From NCBI GenBank assembly GCA_029448655.1, contig JACCLO010000004.1, positions 1,488,001-1,552,000 on the forward strand: DNA of 64,000 nt, in the 5' to 3' direction. This document shows positions 1-12,300 of this stretch, one piece after another (the stretch's first letter is position 1; every line of letters begins with the position of its first letter). The stretch is from Wolfiporia cocos. Taxonomy: Eukaryota > Basidiomycota > Agaricomycetes > Polyporales > Phaeolaceae. Under the pieces are notes generated by a model that saw only the letters and a list, made by a program, of their open reading frames with translations, ran no database searches and was not told the DNA's origin. The position numbers and the translations under genes were made by a program.

Positions 1-3000
1 CAGTCCTGGGCGTTGTGCTGGCGAAAGCGAAGGGCTTGTCTGTGCCGGCATTTGCACCGAAAGAGGTCCCAAATGCTGACGTCCCTGACGCAGAGGCAGA
101 GCCAAAGAGCGATGGCTTATCCGCAGAAGAGGCGGGTTGAGGGGCAGAGGCGCCGCCGAATAAGAAGACCGGAGCAGTAGCAGAAGCGGAGCCTGACGCA
201 GGCGCGCTGCTAGCAGGTGTCCCCAGCGAAAATCCGCCAGAGCCCGCCGAAAGGAAAGGCGACTTCGGTGCCTCCGCAGCTGGAGAAGCGGGGGCCGCTG
301 ATTGCCCGAATGCGAACAGGGGCTTCGAGCCATCCGCACTGGCCGCTCCTGATGATCCAAATCCAGATCCAGACGCGCTGCCAAACGCAGGCGGCTTGGC
401 GGGTTCAGCGGGCGCGGCGAAGGTGCTCTTGGATGCATCCGGCGCCTCCTGTTTGGGCGCACCAAAGGTGAACTTCGGTGGCTCATTCGAGGCAGCGGGA
501 GCGCCCAGACTCAACGGAGGAGGGGCAGGGGATACCGATCTCGTTGCCGCAACGGAAGTAAACGGTGAAGAAGGCTGGGAGCCGCCGCCAGTGCCATCTC
601 CTACCGGAGAAGGGGCACCAAAGCTTAGCTGACGCGTGAGCGGGGCAGGAGAGCCAGGCGCCGCAGCGTTCTCTGCAGGCTTAGCAGGCGCACCGAAAGA
701 AAATGCGGTAGAGGTTGCAGGCTTGTCAGCAGGTTTGTCCGAGGCACCAAAGGAAAATGCGGTAGAGGGTGCGGACTTGTCTGCTTGCTTCTCCGGGGCA
801 CCGAAAGAAAATGCGGTAGATGGTGTGGGCTTGTCTGCTGGCTTCTCCGGGGCGCCGAAAGAAAACGCAGTAGAGGTCGCAGGCTTTTCTGCAGGCGTCT
901 CCGTTGCACCAAAAGAAAACGAGGCAGGGGCCACAGATTTGTCAGCCGGCTTCTCAGGTGCACCGAAGGAGAACGACGTAGAGGTCGCAGGTTTTTCAGC
1001 CGGTTTCTCGGACGCACCGCCGAACAGCGACGGGGCGCTCGCGGTGGTGGCTGGCGCCGCAGTAGTAGTAGCAGGAGGGTTGCCGAAGAGCGAGCTGCCC
1101 GTCGAGGAGCCCGTCAATCCCGTCGAGGTCGAGGGCGACGACGTCGACGGAGCAGACGAGCTGGCGGTCGCGCCAAAGGCAGAGACAGGAGTGCCCGTGC
1201 CCAGTGACGCAGCCCACGCAGGCGTCGACATGGGCTCCGACGCAGGCTTGTCCTGCGCAGCACTCGGCGCAGCAGACGAGGCGCTGCCAAAGATCGAGGT
1301 CGTGAACCCGCCGCTGCTCTGATCCGCCGCAGGGGCGCGCGGGGAGGGTTTGCCGAACAGGCCTCCTGGTGGCAGCGTCACGGAGCCGTGTTTCTCGACA
1401 AACGCCGAGCTCGCGAAGAAGTTCGGCGGGCCGGATTTGCTGGCCGCGGGCGGGGACTTGGGCGCTGATGCGGTGCTCGTCGAGGCAGCAGGCTCGCTGA
1501 GCGCCGACTTCTCTGCAGGGAGGGGCGTCGGCGGTATGAGGGCAATAGCAGGCGCGGCCTTCAGTATGGGAGTCGCCGGCGCCGGCGCCGGCGACGCTGG
1601 CAGGGGACCTGCATCAACCGTGGGCACCAAGCTGGTCGGCTTTGTGCCGGTCTGGACGAAGCCAGACGGGCGAATCTCAGCTCCCGTGGCAGCGTCGTGC
1701 TTCTCAGCGACCGAGTCCGCCGCGGGCTTGTTGAGCGCGAACGGAAGGGAGGGAATAGGCAGATCCTCGTCCTGATCGTTGGCGTCACGGTGGATCGGTG
1801 GGGCCTGGGGGAATGGAATTGATCTCAGTGGACATTATTTTTCAGAATCAAGACACCGACCTCCTTGCTAAAGCTGAACCCAGCGGGCGGCTGGTACCTT
1901 GGCGCCGGCCTTAGGATCGGCGGTTTCTCCAGGGAGGCAGCAGCCCGGCCTTCGTCGCCCAAAATCTCATCCTCGTCATCCTCGTCGGTGAATGCAGCAG
2001 AAAACCTGTTCTTCGACCGTGAGTGCGGGTCGATACGGTCCCTAGACTGCGTCGGGCGCCCAACGCGAAGCTTGGGCTCCCTGCCGAACTCGAGCGGTCT
2101 CGAGGCCGAGTCGTCGCCTTCAGCAGGGAGAGGTGGGATCTCATCTTGCGTCTGCACACCGACGTCGGCCTGTTCCCCTTCGCTCTCGTCCTCCATGTCG
2201 TCCTCGTGCTCCCTGAGTCGCTCCTCCTCTTCCTCCTCTCGTACTCTCGCGAGCATTCTCTTCACACCGCCCTCGCCGGCATAAGGCTTTTTGCGTTCCT
2301 TGCCCTTGCGACCCTTCTTCTCTAGCAGATCTAGATCCGGCTTCCAACTGGGCGAACGCGGCTCGACCTCAACCTGCCTGCGCATTGTCCTCTCCGCGTA
2401 CTGCAAAGGCCGGCTCCTCACCTCCCGGAGACGAGTCGGCAGCAGCGGGACCTTGTATACGTTGAGGTTCTGCAGCGCGAGCTCCGCCGGATTGACAGGC
2501 CGAGCAACAGCTGCTGTGAAACGAGTATGAGATGACTCACGATGGGAGGCTTCCCTTGACTTACCGCTCGGCATGGAGAGGGAGCGGTCGATCAGTGCGG
2601 GAGCGGGCGGGTGGCTTTGAGGCTGGAGCCACGTTAGCAACTGGAAGGGGTTCTCCAAGGAAACGCATACCGGCTCAGGGGTCCCTCTGATCGTCATCGA
2701 CCTCAGTGCCTCCGGCACGAGCGACTGCGAGCGCTGGTGCGCCTGCGGCGGCCTCACGAACGCAGGCTTCGACAGCAGAGTGGTCAGCGGGGGCGGCTCA
2801 GACGGGTCGCGGCGCGGGCGGACGATTTTCGGGCCGTATCCCTGGCCAGACGGCTGCGGGGTGAGCGAGGAGCGCAACGTGAACGAGGGCCCGACGGAGC
2901 CTGCGCGCGACGAGAACGCGCTCTCTGTAGAGGCTTCGCGGACGAGCGTGGAGACCAATGGCACATACGCGCTGTCTGAGGACTGGGACGACGGTGGCTC

Positions 3001-3618
3001 GATCGTGCTTGCGCGCGACGACGCCTGCGTCTCGCGCCACGCCACGGGCTCCGGCGCCGCGGGCTCTATCGGCGCAGGCTCCATCGACACATCGCGCGAG
3101 TGCGCGCGGGGCGGCGGGTCGATGGGCAAGGCAACTCCTGGTCTGGGGGCGGGCGAGCGCGATCGGCGGGCAGTTTCGGTGCGGGAGGCCAAGGACAGGG
3201 TGCGCACGGGTCCTGGCTGCGGGCGGGCGGGCGGCGGCCTGCTGGGGGCTGCGATCAAGCTCTCCGGCACGTCGAGGTAGCCAGCACGAGGCCGCGCCGC
3301 CTGCACCGGAGCCTGCACCGGAGCCTGCGCCTGCACCTGCACTTGCGCCTCCATATCCGGCTCGGGACTGTGTATGCGCTTTCGCTTCGCGCGTGCGCCG
3401 CCCTCCTCGACCTCGCGCGCGTCGCGCTCGGGTTGTGCGGTCCGCCGCCGCTTGCCCTGGACGTCTTCCTCCTCAAAGTCGCTTTCCTGAGACGAGAACC
3501 ACGAGAGTGGCTTTGTGATGATGGTTTTGATCGTTCCGATGAACGACCCCGAGCCTGTGCGCGCGAGTGGTCGGCCAGCAGGCTCGAGGTCGGCAGATTC
3601 GTTGCGCGCAGAAGACAT
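1..3618 (-). CDS. FG-repeat nucleoporin, Nup1/Nup60-like, C-terminus off the window
   Basis: Exons on the minus strand: 3618-2565, 2513-1861 and 1804 to beyond position 1; introns are 51 and 56 nt with GTAAGT/GTCGGT donors and CAG acceptors. More than 1,170 codons are visible. Near the N-terminus (residues ~26-41, FIGTIKTIITKPLSWF) is an amphipathic helix like the membrane-binding helix of yeast Nup1 and Nup60, followed by basic clusters (KRRR, KRKR) that could be NLSs. The middle is low-complexity Ser/Pro/Arg and acidic. The third exon is an FG domain: GLFG and SLFG-type motifs, then about seven copies of an 18-residue unit around FSFGAPEKPADKP at 650-1020, then more FG motifs toward position 1. 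Family knowledge: such proteins sit on the nuclear-basket side of the pore and bind importins through FG motifs. The start is the first ATG of the open frame. The exact subfamily is inferred; NUP2/50-type C-terminal domains cannot be excluded. Confidence 0.85.
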
Positions 3619-5266
3619 GAGGAGCGAGTTCGGGTTCGAGTTGTTTTTGAGTTATTCGTCGGCGGGCCAGGGTGCTTCCGCCAGGACACAAGGCTAAGTG
3701 TCGAGCGGGCCGGGTTGTTATAGCGTGAAATAACAGCAAGACACGGCTAGGAAAGCTGTGCTTCGAGATGTGGCCGCAATAAGGCTGTAGGGGTGTGTTT
3801 GGAGGAAACTAATGTCACAGGCGCGAAGGTGTCACACCGCGCCGCGTGACATATGCTTACCAATCAGCTCGGTGTAGCCCCAAGCAAGCCGACCTTGCAT
3901 CCTTGCAGGCAGGCAGCTGTGAAAGGGATTTAAAGTGCGAAGAAGCAGATAATGCGGGTCACCGATAGTGTATGCGCGAGAGAGCGAGAGTAACTGTGCG
4001 GGAACGCGATGTGACTGGCGAGATAGCCTGACCTCCCCATCGGAATCAATGACGCGCTCTGACGGCGCTTGGTATACCATGATGAGAGTGGTCCGGTGGT
4101 GTCTACGGTAGAGTGATAAACATGCTAATTGAGGGCCAATCCCTACTAGGCTGCTCTTCTCCTGAGGCGCATCAACGGGCGCCTCGTGCATAGGGCTCGC
4201 GCCACTGACCCGGGGAGTTGGCCAGTGGATTCCCACGCCCGGCACCTGCAAGGCGCGCGTTCAAATCCCTTCGACGAAAACTCGCATTTCGTGCGTCCTC
4301 CCTGCGCTGTGCCACGGGGCTGTTGTAACGTAGATGGCCTGTACTGTAGATACACGCGATAAATTAAGAGAATTCAGGGAGTTTTTTGAGGCACCACACA
4401 ATGTTACAAGCGAAGCGACGACGACACCGAGCATCAGCAAGGTGGAGGAAGTGGCTGAGCGGGCAGAGAACAAAGGACAGGTGCAGCAGGGTGATCACAC
4501 ACCCTGGAGGTTGGGTGGACTCATCATGTCTCCATACAGTGTGTTTTTCCCTTATTCTATTAGGTATCTCACTTAAGTGACAATTGATATTCGTGGCGAA
4601 GCCATGGGTAATTAAACTCGTTTATGTATTCACCATGAACGTACAGGCTTTCGCCACACTTCCTGGATCGCAGTATCTTCACATATGTTCCAGCATGCTC
4701 TCTACAATTGTTGCGATTGTTCGAAGCTTGATACATGTAGGGTGGTGCTGACAAAACCTGTAACCAGGTCAGACTTGATCAGTGTGCAAGCCTTATGTAT
4801 ATACAAAACAATACTACGGTAGGGAGAGCCAAGAACACTGTACTGGCCAATTGCTCTTCTGATGAACGCCGAGGCTTTGATTCGGCCTAGGGACTGGATA
4901 GGTTGACTCGCGGACGTGCAGCACCGTTTGCCGGATGTCTAACTCGCAACAACTCCGTCAGCGCTGCTCGCTGCGTTCTGCAAGCGCGTGGCTTTGCCAC
5001 GAGGAGTCCAACGTGGGGTGGCCCTGCTGACTAAGCAGGAACAGGCGCGTTTATGTACGCGCTTTCGGTGGCAAGGCCTTTCCCCTCATCAGTTCACGCG
5101 CAATCCGCGACTTTTACGCGTCTTTCAGCTTCGTAAACCTCGCACCTCCTCTGGTGACGGAACCGAGGCAACCTAGGCAATCAATCCTACCCACGTCCCA
5201 AGCTTAAGCGCAGTAAGTCCCCCCGAAAGGTGCTGATCATTGGTAGCCAGCTTACAGCCCAGAAAG
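3619..5266. other. Intergenic region, no supported gene
   Basis: Shared upstream region of the divergent nucleoporin and MET8 genes. Short open frames exist on both strands (for example minus 3832-4251) but none has a recognisable motif, a good ATG or a splice partner. A tRNA-like B-box (GTTCAAATCC) lies near 4259, but its arms do not pair. The GC-rich stretch 4900-5200 could hold a non-coding RNA or 5' leader; nothing in it is diagnostic. Confidence 0.4.
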
Positions 5267-6127
5267 ATGCCGTTGGACGCAACATTAGACACCGCATCGC
5301 TCTCTGGCGGGTCCCTGCTGCTCGCGTGGCAGCTCAAGGGCAAGAGGGTCCTCGTCGTCGGCGGTGGGAACGTCGCCTCCGGCCGGATTGAATCGGTACT
5401 CGTCGCAGACGCGCTCGTCACGCTCATCGCGCCCCGGAGCGGCCTGCACAAGATGACCGAGCAGCTGCTCGAGACGACCGACCGGATAACGCACCACGAC
5501 CGGGTCTTCGCGGGGCCGCCCGACCTCGAGGGCGTCGACATGGTGCTCACCGCGATCGACGACGTCGACACGTCGCGCGCGATCTGCGAGCTGTGCCGCG
5601 CGCGGCGGATACCGGTCAACGTCGCGGACATCCCGCCGCTGTGCGACTTCTACTTCGGCTCGCAGATCCGCACGGGGCCGCTGCAGATCATGATCTCCAC
5701 GAACGGGCAGAGCCCGAAGCTCGCCGCGCTCCTGAGCAAGCGCATCGAGGCCGTGCTCCCTGAAAACGTGGGCGACGCCGTCACGAAGGTCGGCCAGCTG
5801 CGCGGGAAGCTGCGCGAGCGCGCGCCGGGCGTCGGCGGCGAGGTCGGGAAGCGGCGCATGCGCTGGATGGTCGACGTGTGCACGGCGTGGGACCTGGAGG
5901 ACCTCGCGCTGCTGGACGACGCGATGATGGAGAAGCTCCTCAAAGACGGGTGGGAGCAGAACCGTGTGCCCCGCGTGCAGGAGGTCGCGGGCGAGCGCAA
6001 GGCGAACGGGACCGCCGCTGCCCGCCCGCCCGCCGCGAAACCGGCGAACCCCCTCCTCGGCCATATAGCGGGCTTCCTCCTTGGGGTCGCCTGCACGGCC
6101 ATTGCATTGCTCGCCCGGCGGGCATGA
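5267..6127 (+). CDS. MET8: Siroheme synthase: precorrin-2 dehydrogenase / sirohydrochlorin ferrochelatase (Met8p family)
   Basis: Intronless, 286 aa. Converts precorrin-2 to siroheme, the cofactor of sulfite and nitrite reductases. An N-terminal Rossmann fold carries the nucleotide-binding motif VLVVGGGNVA (GGGNVA at residues 32-37). The segment NVADIPPLCDFYFGSQI (118-134) is the family hallmark and lies in the region of the catalytic Asp of yeast Met8p; a conserved STNGQSPKLA follows. The C-terminal third is the helical dimerisation/chelatase part. Unlike yeast Met8p, the protein ends in an Ala/Pro linker and a hydrophobic segment (LLGHIAGFLLGVACTAIAL) followed by RRA, suggesting a tail anchor to a membrane. 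An in-frame extension upstream would have to start at TTG (5240), so the ATG at 5267 is chosen. MBF1 follows on the same strand with its own TATA box. Confidence 0.93.
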   Translation: MPLDATLDTASLSGGSLLLAWQLKGKRVLVVGGGNVASGRIESVLVADALVTLIAPRSGLHKMTEQLLETTDRITHHDRVFAGPPDLEGVDMVLTAIDDVDTSRAICELCRARRIPVNVADIPPLCDFYFGSQIRTGPLQIMISTNGQSPKLAALLSKRIEAVLPENVGDAVTKVGQLRGKLRERAPGVGGEVGKRRMRWMVDVCTAWDLEDLALLDDAMMEKLLKDGWEQNRVPRVQEVAGERKANGTAAARPPAAKPANPLLGHIAGFLLGVACTAIALLARRA

Positions 6128-6361
6128 CCTAAAAACCGCGTCCCGGAGGAAGGACGGAAGGATGAGTTTGTTACCTGGATTCACCTGCTCTCTATGCACG
6201 CGCATTGTACTATAGCCCACATGCACATCTCTACTTCAGTAATCATCGCATAACCCGCATATAGCCGCGGCTTCCACGCCCTTCCTTGAGTCACTGCACG
6301 CCGGAGCCTACACGTCGCAACACTGCACCGCACCGGATGAGTCAGGCGCTGGCGCGCTCGA

Positions 6362-6369
6362 TATATAAG
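6362..6369 (+). promoter_or_regulatory. TATA box of MBF1
   Basis: TATATAAG lies 95 nt before the MBF1 ATG in a GC-rich, pyrimidine-rich leader, as expected for a strongly expressed fungal gene. Position and consensus are the only evidence. Confidence 0.6.
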
Positions 6370-6463
6370 TCGCGATCGCCTACTTGCCGCCCCCACCACC
6401 CACGTCTGCCTCCCACTTCCCGCGCACACCGGCATCGCACACACTAGACGATAGATAGACACC

Positions 6464-7152
6464 ATGAGCAACGTCGACTGGGACAGCAAGCTCGTCATCG
6501 GCCACAAGGCCAAGGCCCCGAAGGTCGCCCGCAACGAGTCGGACCTGAATGGTGAGCGGCGTCCGTTTTCCTGCGCACCCCCGCGATGCTGACGTGCGGC
6601 GCCCAGCTGTACGTGTGTCCCCCTGTCCCGATGCGTCGAGCGAGACTGATAGCGAGGCAGGCACGGCGAGTGGGCGCCGTCGTGGCGACTGACAAGAAGG
6701 TGACGGCGGGGGTGAACAAAGCCCACCAAGGTGCGCACGGCCTCGGCTCTGCCCCTCTCCCGGCACTCACGCTGGCTCGCCCCCATGCCGCGCAGGCACC
6801 GACCACCAGCGGATAGCGAAGCTCGACCGCGAAAACGAAGTCGCGCCGCCGCCAAAGGTCGCGCCGTCCGTCGGGAAGGTGCGCGCGCCCCTTTCGCTCT
6901 CCCCCCCGTAGGCTGCAGGCTGACCGCCCCGCCCCGCCCCGCGCGCAGGCGATCCAAACGGCGCGCATGGAGAAGCAGCTCGCGCAGAAGGACCTCGCGC
7001 AGAAGGTGAACGAGAAGCCGTCCGTCATCCAGGACTACGAGTCCGGGCGCGCGGTCCCGAACCCGCAGATCCTCGGCAAGCTCGAGCGCGTCCTCGGCGT
7101 CAAGCTGCGTGGGTCCGACATTGGGAAGAAGCTGGGGGGGCCGAAGTCGTAA
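6464..7152 (+). CDS. MBF1: Multiprotein bridging factor 1 (transcriptional coactivator)
   Basis: Four exons: 6464-6551, 6653-6730, 6796-6878, 6949-7152; 150 aa. MBF1 bridges bZIP-type activators (Gcn4 in yeast) and TBP, and also limits ribosomal frameshifting at stalled ribosomes. The N-terminal MBF1 domain begins [19 protein letters not shown]; exon 2 supplies the conserved Arg-rich/VVATDKK segment. Exon 4 holds the Cro/C1-type helix-turn-helix: [20 protein letters not shown], then a [14 protein letters not shown] turn and [11 protein letters not shown]. Length matches the family (~150 aa). The acceptor of intron 1 is TAG at 6650-6652; the other nearby AGs do not restore the MBF1 frame. Introns are 101, 65 and 70 nt. 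Confidence 0.95.
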
Positions 7153-7470
7153 GCGGCCCCTTTGGCTCTCTGCCACCCTGTAGGCTGCTTACGGCGGACA
7201 TTGCATCGGGTACCCTCTCTCATCCCACGTATAATCGCACTTGTTGCCTTGCTTGATTCGCATGTTTCAGTAGATTCCCCCGCCTCGTTGCTCTGCATCA
7301 CGTTAATATGTTGTAAAAGTCCCGCTCCATTCCCAGCGAGAGTGAAAGCGCAAGTCAAACGATCAGGTAAGGTATGGATACCATGAGAGCAGCGACAATG
7401 GGAAACAGACCAGGGATACAAGATATTTATAATACACTATTGTGAAGGCGAAAACGGTCGACGACTTGCG

Positions 7471-9310
7471 TCAGGCAGCTGGCGTTCCGTCATTTGCGCC
7501 CTGCGCGGACGTCAGAAACAGCAGGCACACACGAGTGTTCCCGATCATACGCACATATGTAATGTAGTCTGCGCTTTCGCAGGCTTTGTATTCGTTCAGG
7601 AGTTCCTCCGCAGTTGCACTGCGGACAGATGACGGTCAACCAGGGGCGCAGGCCTCGCTTGCCACGACCTACCGCGCGTCGTCAAACTCCTCCAGCCCGT
7701 TCTCGAACATCTTCTCCTTCTTGTACTGCTCCAGGAACGCGTTCCGTCTCCGCAGTCGGTCAAACTGGTCGATCATTCTCTTGAACAGCTGCGCATCGAC
7801 ACGGCAGAGTCAGCACCGCATTTATCCAAATCAGGAGGAGGGGCGTACAGAGGCGATGCTGGTGTGGTTTGCCAGCATCAGCCCGCTCACGCGGTGGTTC
7901 GTCGCGATGTACGGCGACCGGCGCGTCAGCGCGACCTGGATGGAGGCAGGGCCCCATGGGATGAAGTTTGCTAGCTGGCGCTCGCGTATACGGAGCAGGG
8001 ACTGGTGGACCTGATGATCGACAGCGACCGTGAGCGCGTCAACAGGAGCAGCGACCGATGGACATACGTCGGTTGGGTCGACGTCGCCCTGGATGATGTT
8101 CAGGATGGATATATAGCACGCAGTCTTGCTGGGGGTCGTCGAGACCATGCGGTTCTTTGGCTGCAGCAGGCGGCGCATCACGTCGAGCACCGTTGTCCGT
8201 CGGATCGGCTTGGCCTGGAATATACTTGTGATGTTGTGAGGTCCGACATGTGATTGACAGACACACCTTGTCGATTTGGTCGCTCGTGAAGGGGGTATAT
8301 GAGGTCATCAAGAAATGACACCGGGGTGTAGGGATGAGCGAGGCGATGATACCGACGAGGTCGTTGTTCATGTATCCCGGATATCGCAGAGTTTGCGTGC
8401 TCGCGGCGATCACAGTCGACACCTGCCCGACCGCGTCAACCGACGGCGACGAAGCGAAGGGAGCGACGCACGAGCTGGTTCGTCTGGTCGAACGAGGGCG
8501 TCTGGACATGCAGCCTGTCCGCCGAGATGCGCGCAAGGGCGCCGTTGTCGAGGACGACGACCGAGTCGGCGTGGTTCGTGAGGCGCTTGAGGGTGAGCAG
8601 CGAGTTGTACGGCTGCACGACGACGTCGCCCTCCTGCGCGTTCGGGAAGACGGAGTACGTCTGGATGAGCTTCTTCGGGAACTTGTCGTTCAGGCGCTCG
8701 AGCACGAACGAGCCCAGCCCGGAGCCCGTGCCGCCCGCTATGGAGTGCATGAGCATGAACCCCTGCGAGTGGTGAGAACGCGGCCGCGGCGGCGACGGGC
8801 GGCGGGCGCACCTCGAGCGAGTCGCTGCCCTCCGCCTCGCGGTCGATCATCTCCATGACCTCCTCGTAGATCCGCTCGCCCGCGGCGTACCCCTGCGCCC
8901 AGTTGTTCCCCGCCCCGCCGCCGTCCTGCGAGACGAAGATGTTCTCGGGGTTGTACAGGTTCGCGTACGGCGACGTCAGGATGCCGTGGATGACCTGCGC
9001 GGGCGTGAGCAGGCGCGCGGCGCGCGAGACGCGGACGTACCCTCGGCTCGAGGTCGACCAGGATCGCGCGGGGGATGTAGTGCTCGTCGTCGGCCTGGTA
9101 GAAGAACACGTCCTTGCGGTCGCCGCCCTCCGTGGCCCACTCTTCGAGGATGCCCTCCCTGTTGATCCCGTGTTCGGCACAGAGCCGCTGCCAGTACACG
9201 GAGCCCACTGGAGACGCACGGTCAGATACTGTCCAGCGACTGCCGCACGCAGGGACCGCACTTTGGTTGCCGCACTGGCCCAGCTGGACTGTGACGATCT
9301 CGCGAGGCAT
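7471..9310 (-). CDS. TUB4: Gamma-tubulin
   Basis: Ten exons on the minus strand: 9310-9262, 9207-9041, 8994-8812, 8762-8472, 8422-8267, 8214-8068, 8010-7849, 7788-7673, 7618-7555, 7500-7471; 454 aa, the usual family length. Gamma-tubulin nucleates microtubules at the spindle pole body as part of the gamma-tubulin small complex. Diagnostic sequences: start [44 protein letters not shown]; the tubulin GTP-binding signature [42 protein letters not shown] and [13 protein letters not shown]. All nine introns are 46-60 nt with GTRNGT-like donors. The last exon encodes only GANDGTPAA; without that intron the frame would run on to the same stop, so the extreme C-terminus is the least certain part. Head-to-head with the gene-poor region beginning at 9.3 kb. 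Confidence 0.95.
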
Positions 9311-12300
9311 TTTGTGCGACTGGCCGGCTGCTGCACGCGCGCGTCGTCGAAGCTGTCGCGTTTGTGGCTGCAGATATTATCTAGTTGACAAAGGCTCTCT
9401 GCGAAGCTTTGATTCGATTCACTTGGGATTCGGTTTGAGCATTAGAGTGCTTTATTCTGACCGATTCTCGAAATTTTTGAAGCTTGATTCGTTTCGCGAT
9501 TCAGCGTCGGATTTAGTCGGGATTCAGCGATCGACGATTCCAAGTTCCGCCTTAGTTTCCACTCGTTACGTTGCACGGTATATAGCTACGAGAGGCTGAA
9601 GAGTAGGGATCAGGAGGGAGAGTAGGGAGTAGGTAGCTTGGGAGATCATCTAGAGCCGTACAGTAACTTTTGAAATCCCGAAGATACCTAATCAGGGTAG
9701 TCACGGGATCGCGCGCACTGAGGCTGCCTCTCAAATGCGCGCGCACTCACCGTACAAAATATTGCAACAGGGACGGCTCTGCTGATACAAAGACGGCTCT
9801 GCTACAAACAGATCGTCCGATAAGGCTTCCTATTGGCTGCCGGTATTATCCGGAGCGTTCCCAGTAGCTTAAACCCGAACACTTTGTGTTATGTCAGCAC
9901 ATTGAATACAGAAAGCAAGATATTAGTGTTTATTCAGGCCACAGAGCATCTGGAGCTGCTTCTTATGAAGTTTTAGATATATATAGATTGTCTGTGAGGC
10001 CCGGGAATCGCTTGCCTCACGGAGAAAAAAAAGCTAGCTACTCGAATAGGACGCTTATGGAACTAGGCGCGCATCTCCGGCGCTTACTTGCTCGTGCGGA
10101 CAGCGAGCGCCTGCGCACGAGCCACTGTGCAGGGCGTGTTGTGTAATGGGTAGCCCAATAACACGCCACAGAGCTGCTGGTTCTGGATGCCTGCAGTCCG
10201 TGCACAAAAGGGGCAGCAAGGATTGCAGAGGGCGAGGATAGGAGACTGCGGCACTCCGCGTACGCCAGACATTGGTGCGTACTAGACTATGTAGTACCCA
10301 AAAGGGCAACGTAGTAATACTATCACTTCTACGTTGCACATAACTTTGTAGTCTTTTGATATTGTATATTGTGCTGACTCTAGAGCTATTTGTCCAGGTT
10401 CGCCAAAATCCACCTATACTGCTCACTCACTGTCAAGTCATAGCACTGTGTGAAGCCGCTGGTTTTCTGATGCTCAGAATTCGATCAGAATCTGCAAGTT
10501 CTGAGCGAATAACAACCAGATTCTGACCAGGTTCCCAAGGTCCCAGAATATAGTCAGAATAGCTTCCTAAGTTGCGAGTTTATGCTAGCGGGCGAGGGGT
10601 GTTATGATCTGTGAGACACATGGAACTCGTTGCTATTACTAGTAGAACGTGGTTTGGGGGGAGAGGAGTGTCACAAGCCGATTTCTTTCACCTAGCCAGT
10701 GACTAGTGACTAGAGCCTAAACCCTTATCTTATCTAAGCGCGCGCCTAAGCAGTCACGTGCAAAGACCCCGATCACCCTATCACGAGTTGTCAGACCCCC
10801 GGACACTCTGTGCCGTGTACTTACACCTGTTATAGGGTTACCTACATTATAACGGACTATCAGCTTACATAATAACTATACAGCAGCCAAACATGTACAA
10901 ACAGTAGAATAGCATATATACTGGCCGATGAGCAGGGTAGCACCCCAGACTCGTCTTGGCCTTATATGCCTCGAGTAGCCTCAGATCAGGAATACGCCTT
11001 TGTGTGAGTACTATTCCCCTGAGTCGTTGCTTGAGCTGTTGTTTGTGTCAAGGAGAGGGTCCCGGTGTGACACGTGGCTGCTGAGTGTCCACACTGCGTG
11101 TGAGTTCCAGTTCTGGCATCGAGGGCACAGGGTTGAGTGATCCTGAAACATGCATGGTGCGTTTGGGATGTGAAATCGAAAACTCACAAGCCAGAACTTG
11201 GGACGTGGTGATGTAAGAGGGACCCACTCTCTCGTGTGTCAAGAAGTGGGGTAGATGGCCGAAACGCGTGGCACGACTACACCACCACCCGACACAAAGA
11301 GTGGGTGGGAGGGTGAAATTGTAGGCTACGAGCTTATGGCGAGACTGTAGTCTCTGAGCTTGCTGCCAGTCAGGAGAGAAGGGTGCGAGATGGACAACTC
11401 ATGTTGATGCGCCCTTCCTCTTTGGCTTGCTTAGTAAGCACTAGTTCTACTTAGCACTTGTGCCTCGCGCTAGGTGCGAACTGCATGCTTCATTTCAGTG
11501 AGGTTTCTGGTGGGTTTCCAATGAGGTTCCGACCAGATTACGAGACCCCAGAATCTAGGTCACCAGTTTATACTAGCCACAGACAAGTCCCGGAAGGATG
11601 CATTATGTAATAGTTTGAAGACATATTATGTAATACAAAGATCATCCTAGGCAGATAGGAAGCACATAATTAAATATATTAAGATATCATTGTGGATATA
11701 CAGGGATACTTCATTACACTGAAGCGACCTTCAATGAAGGCAGGAACGAAGCAGCCAGATCACTTGCAAGCTGATATACCTCCGGCACCCTATGGACTGA
11801 ACGCGCCTTCCCATGCATCTGATACATTTGCCATCCAGAACCTGTATGTATATAATAACATTAGTGAGTGCCGATGCAACAATGAATGCCCGGCGCACCA
11901 TTGAGATCTCCCCAAATGCACTACTTGAATGATCAAATTTGCTATCAGCATTTGTTTGGGTGCTCGAACTTGGACTGACCTGACATGCTTGCCCACCATG
12001 GCTCAACCCCTTTGATTTGTGTGCAAAGTGGCTATATGCACCAAATCGTTTTTAATATGCAAGTTGACCGAATAACAATGATCACAATAACCTACCTGGT
12101 ATCAATGCTGCACCAATCGACATTGTACCTATTGGAAGTGCGTGTGTGTCGAGCATGGCCCATGGTGCGATTATCAAGGTCAGGAAAGTGAACATGCGTA
12201 CAGTGGGAACCGAGATATACGATGTGCATCTGGGGTGGATAAGAGCGCGTGAATATACAAGTGAGTTGACACAAGCGCAACCTTAAGACACACACCGGGG

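Noticed and set aside
625..1322. Long plus-strand and other minus-strand open frames over the nucleoporin
   Set aside because: They are shadows of the GC-rich FG-repeat exon. Only the minus frame that reads FSFGA repeats joins by a consensus intron to the upstream exon.
4140..4275. Possible tRNA (A-box-like TGGCCAGTGG and B-box GTTCAAATCC)
   Set aside because: The acceptor, D and T stems do not pair in any register tried.
4890..5180. RNase P or other structural RNA
   Set aside because: The GC-rich block has a GAGGAGTCC motif, but no set of conserved regions or pairings of RNase P, SRP or U3 RNA could be found.
5285..6226. 313-codon minus-strand open frame over MET8
   Set aside because: Antisense shadow of a GC-rich coding sequence; no domain, while the plus strand encodes a full Met8p.
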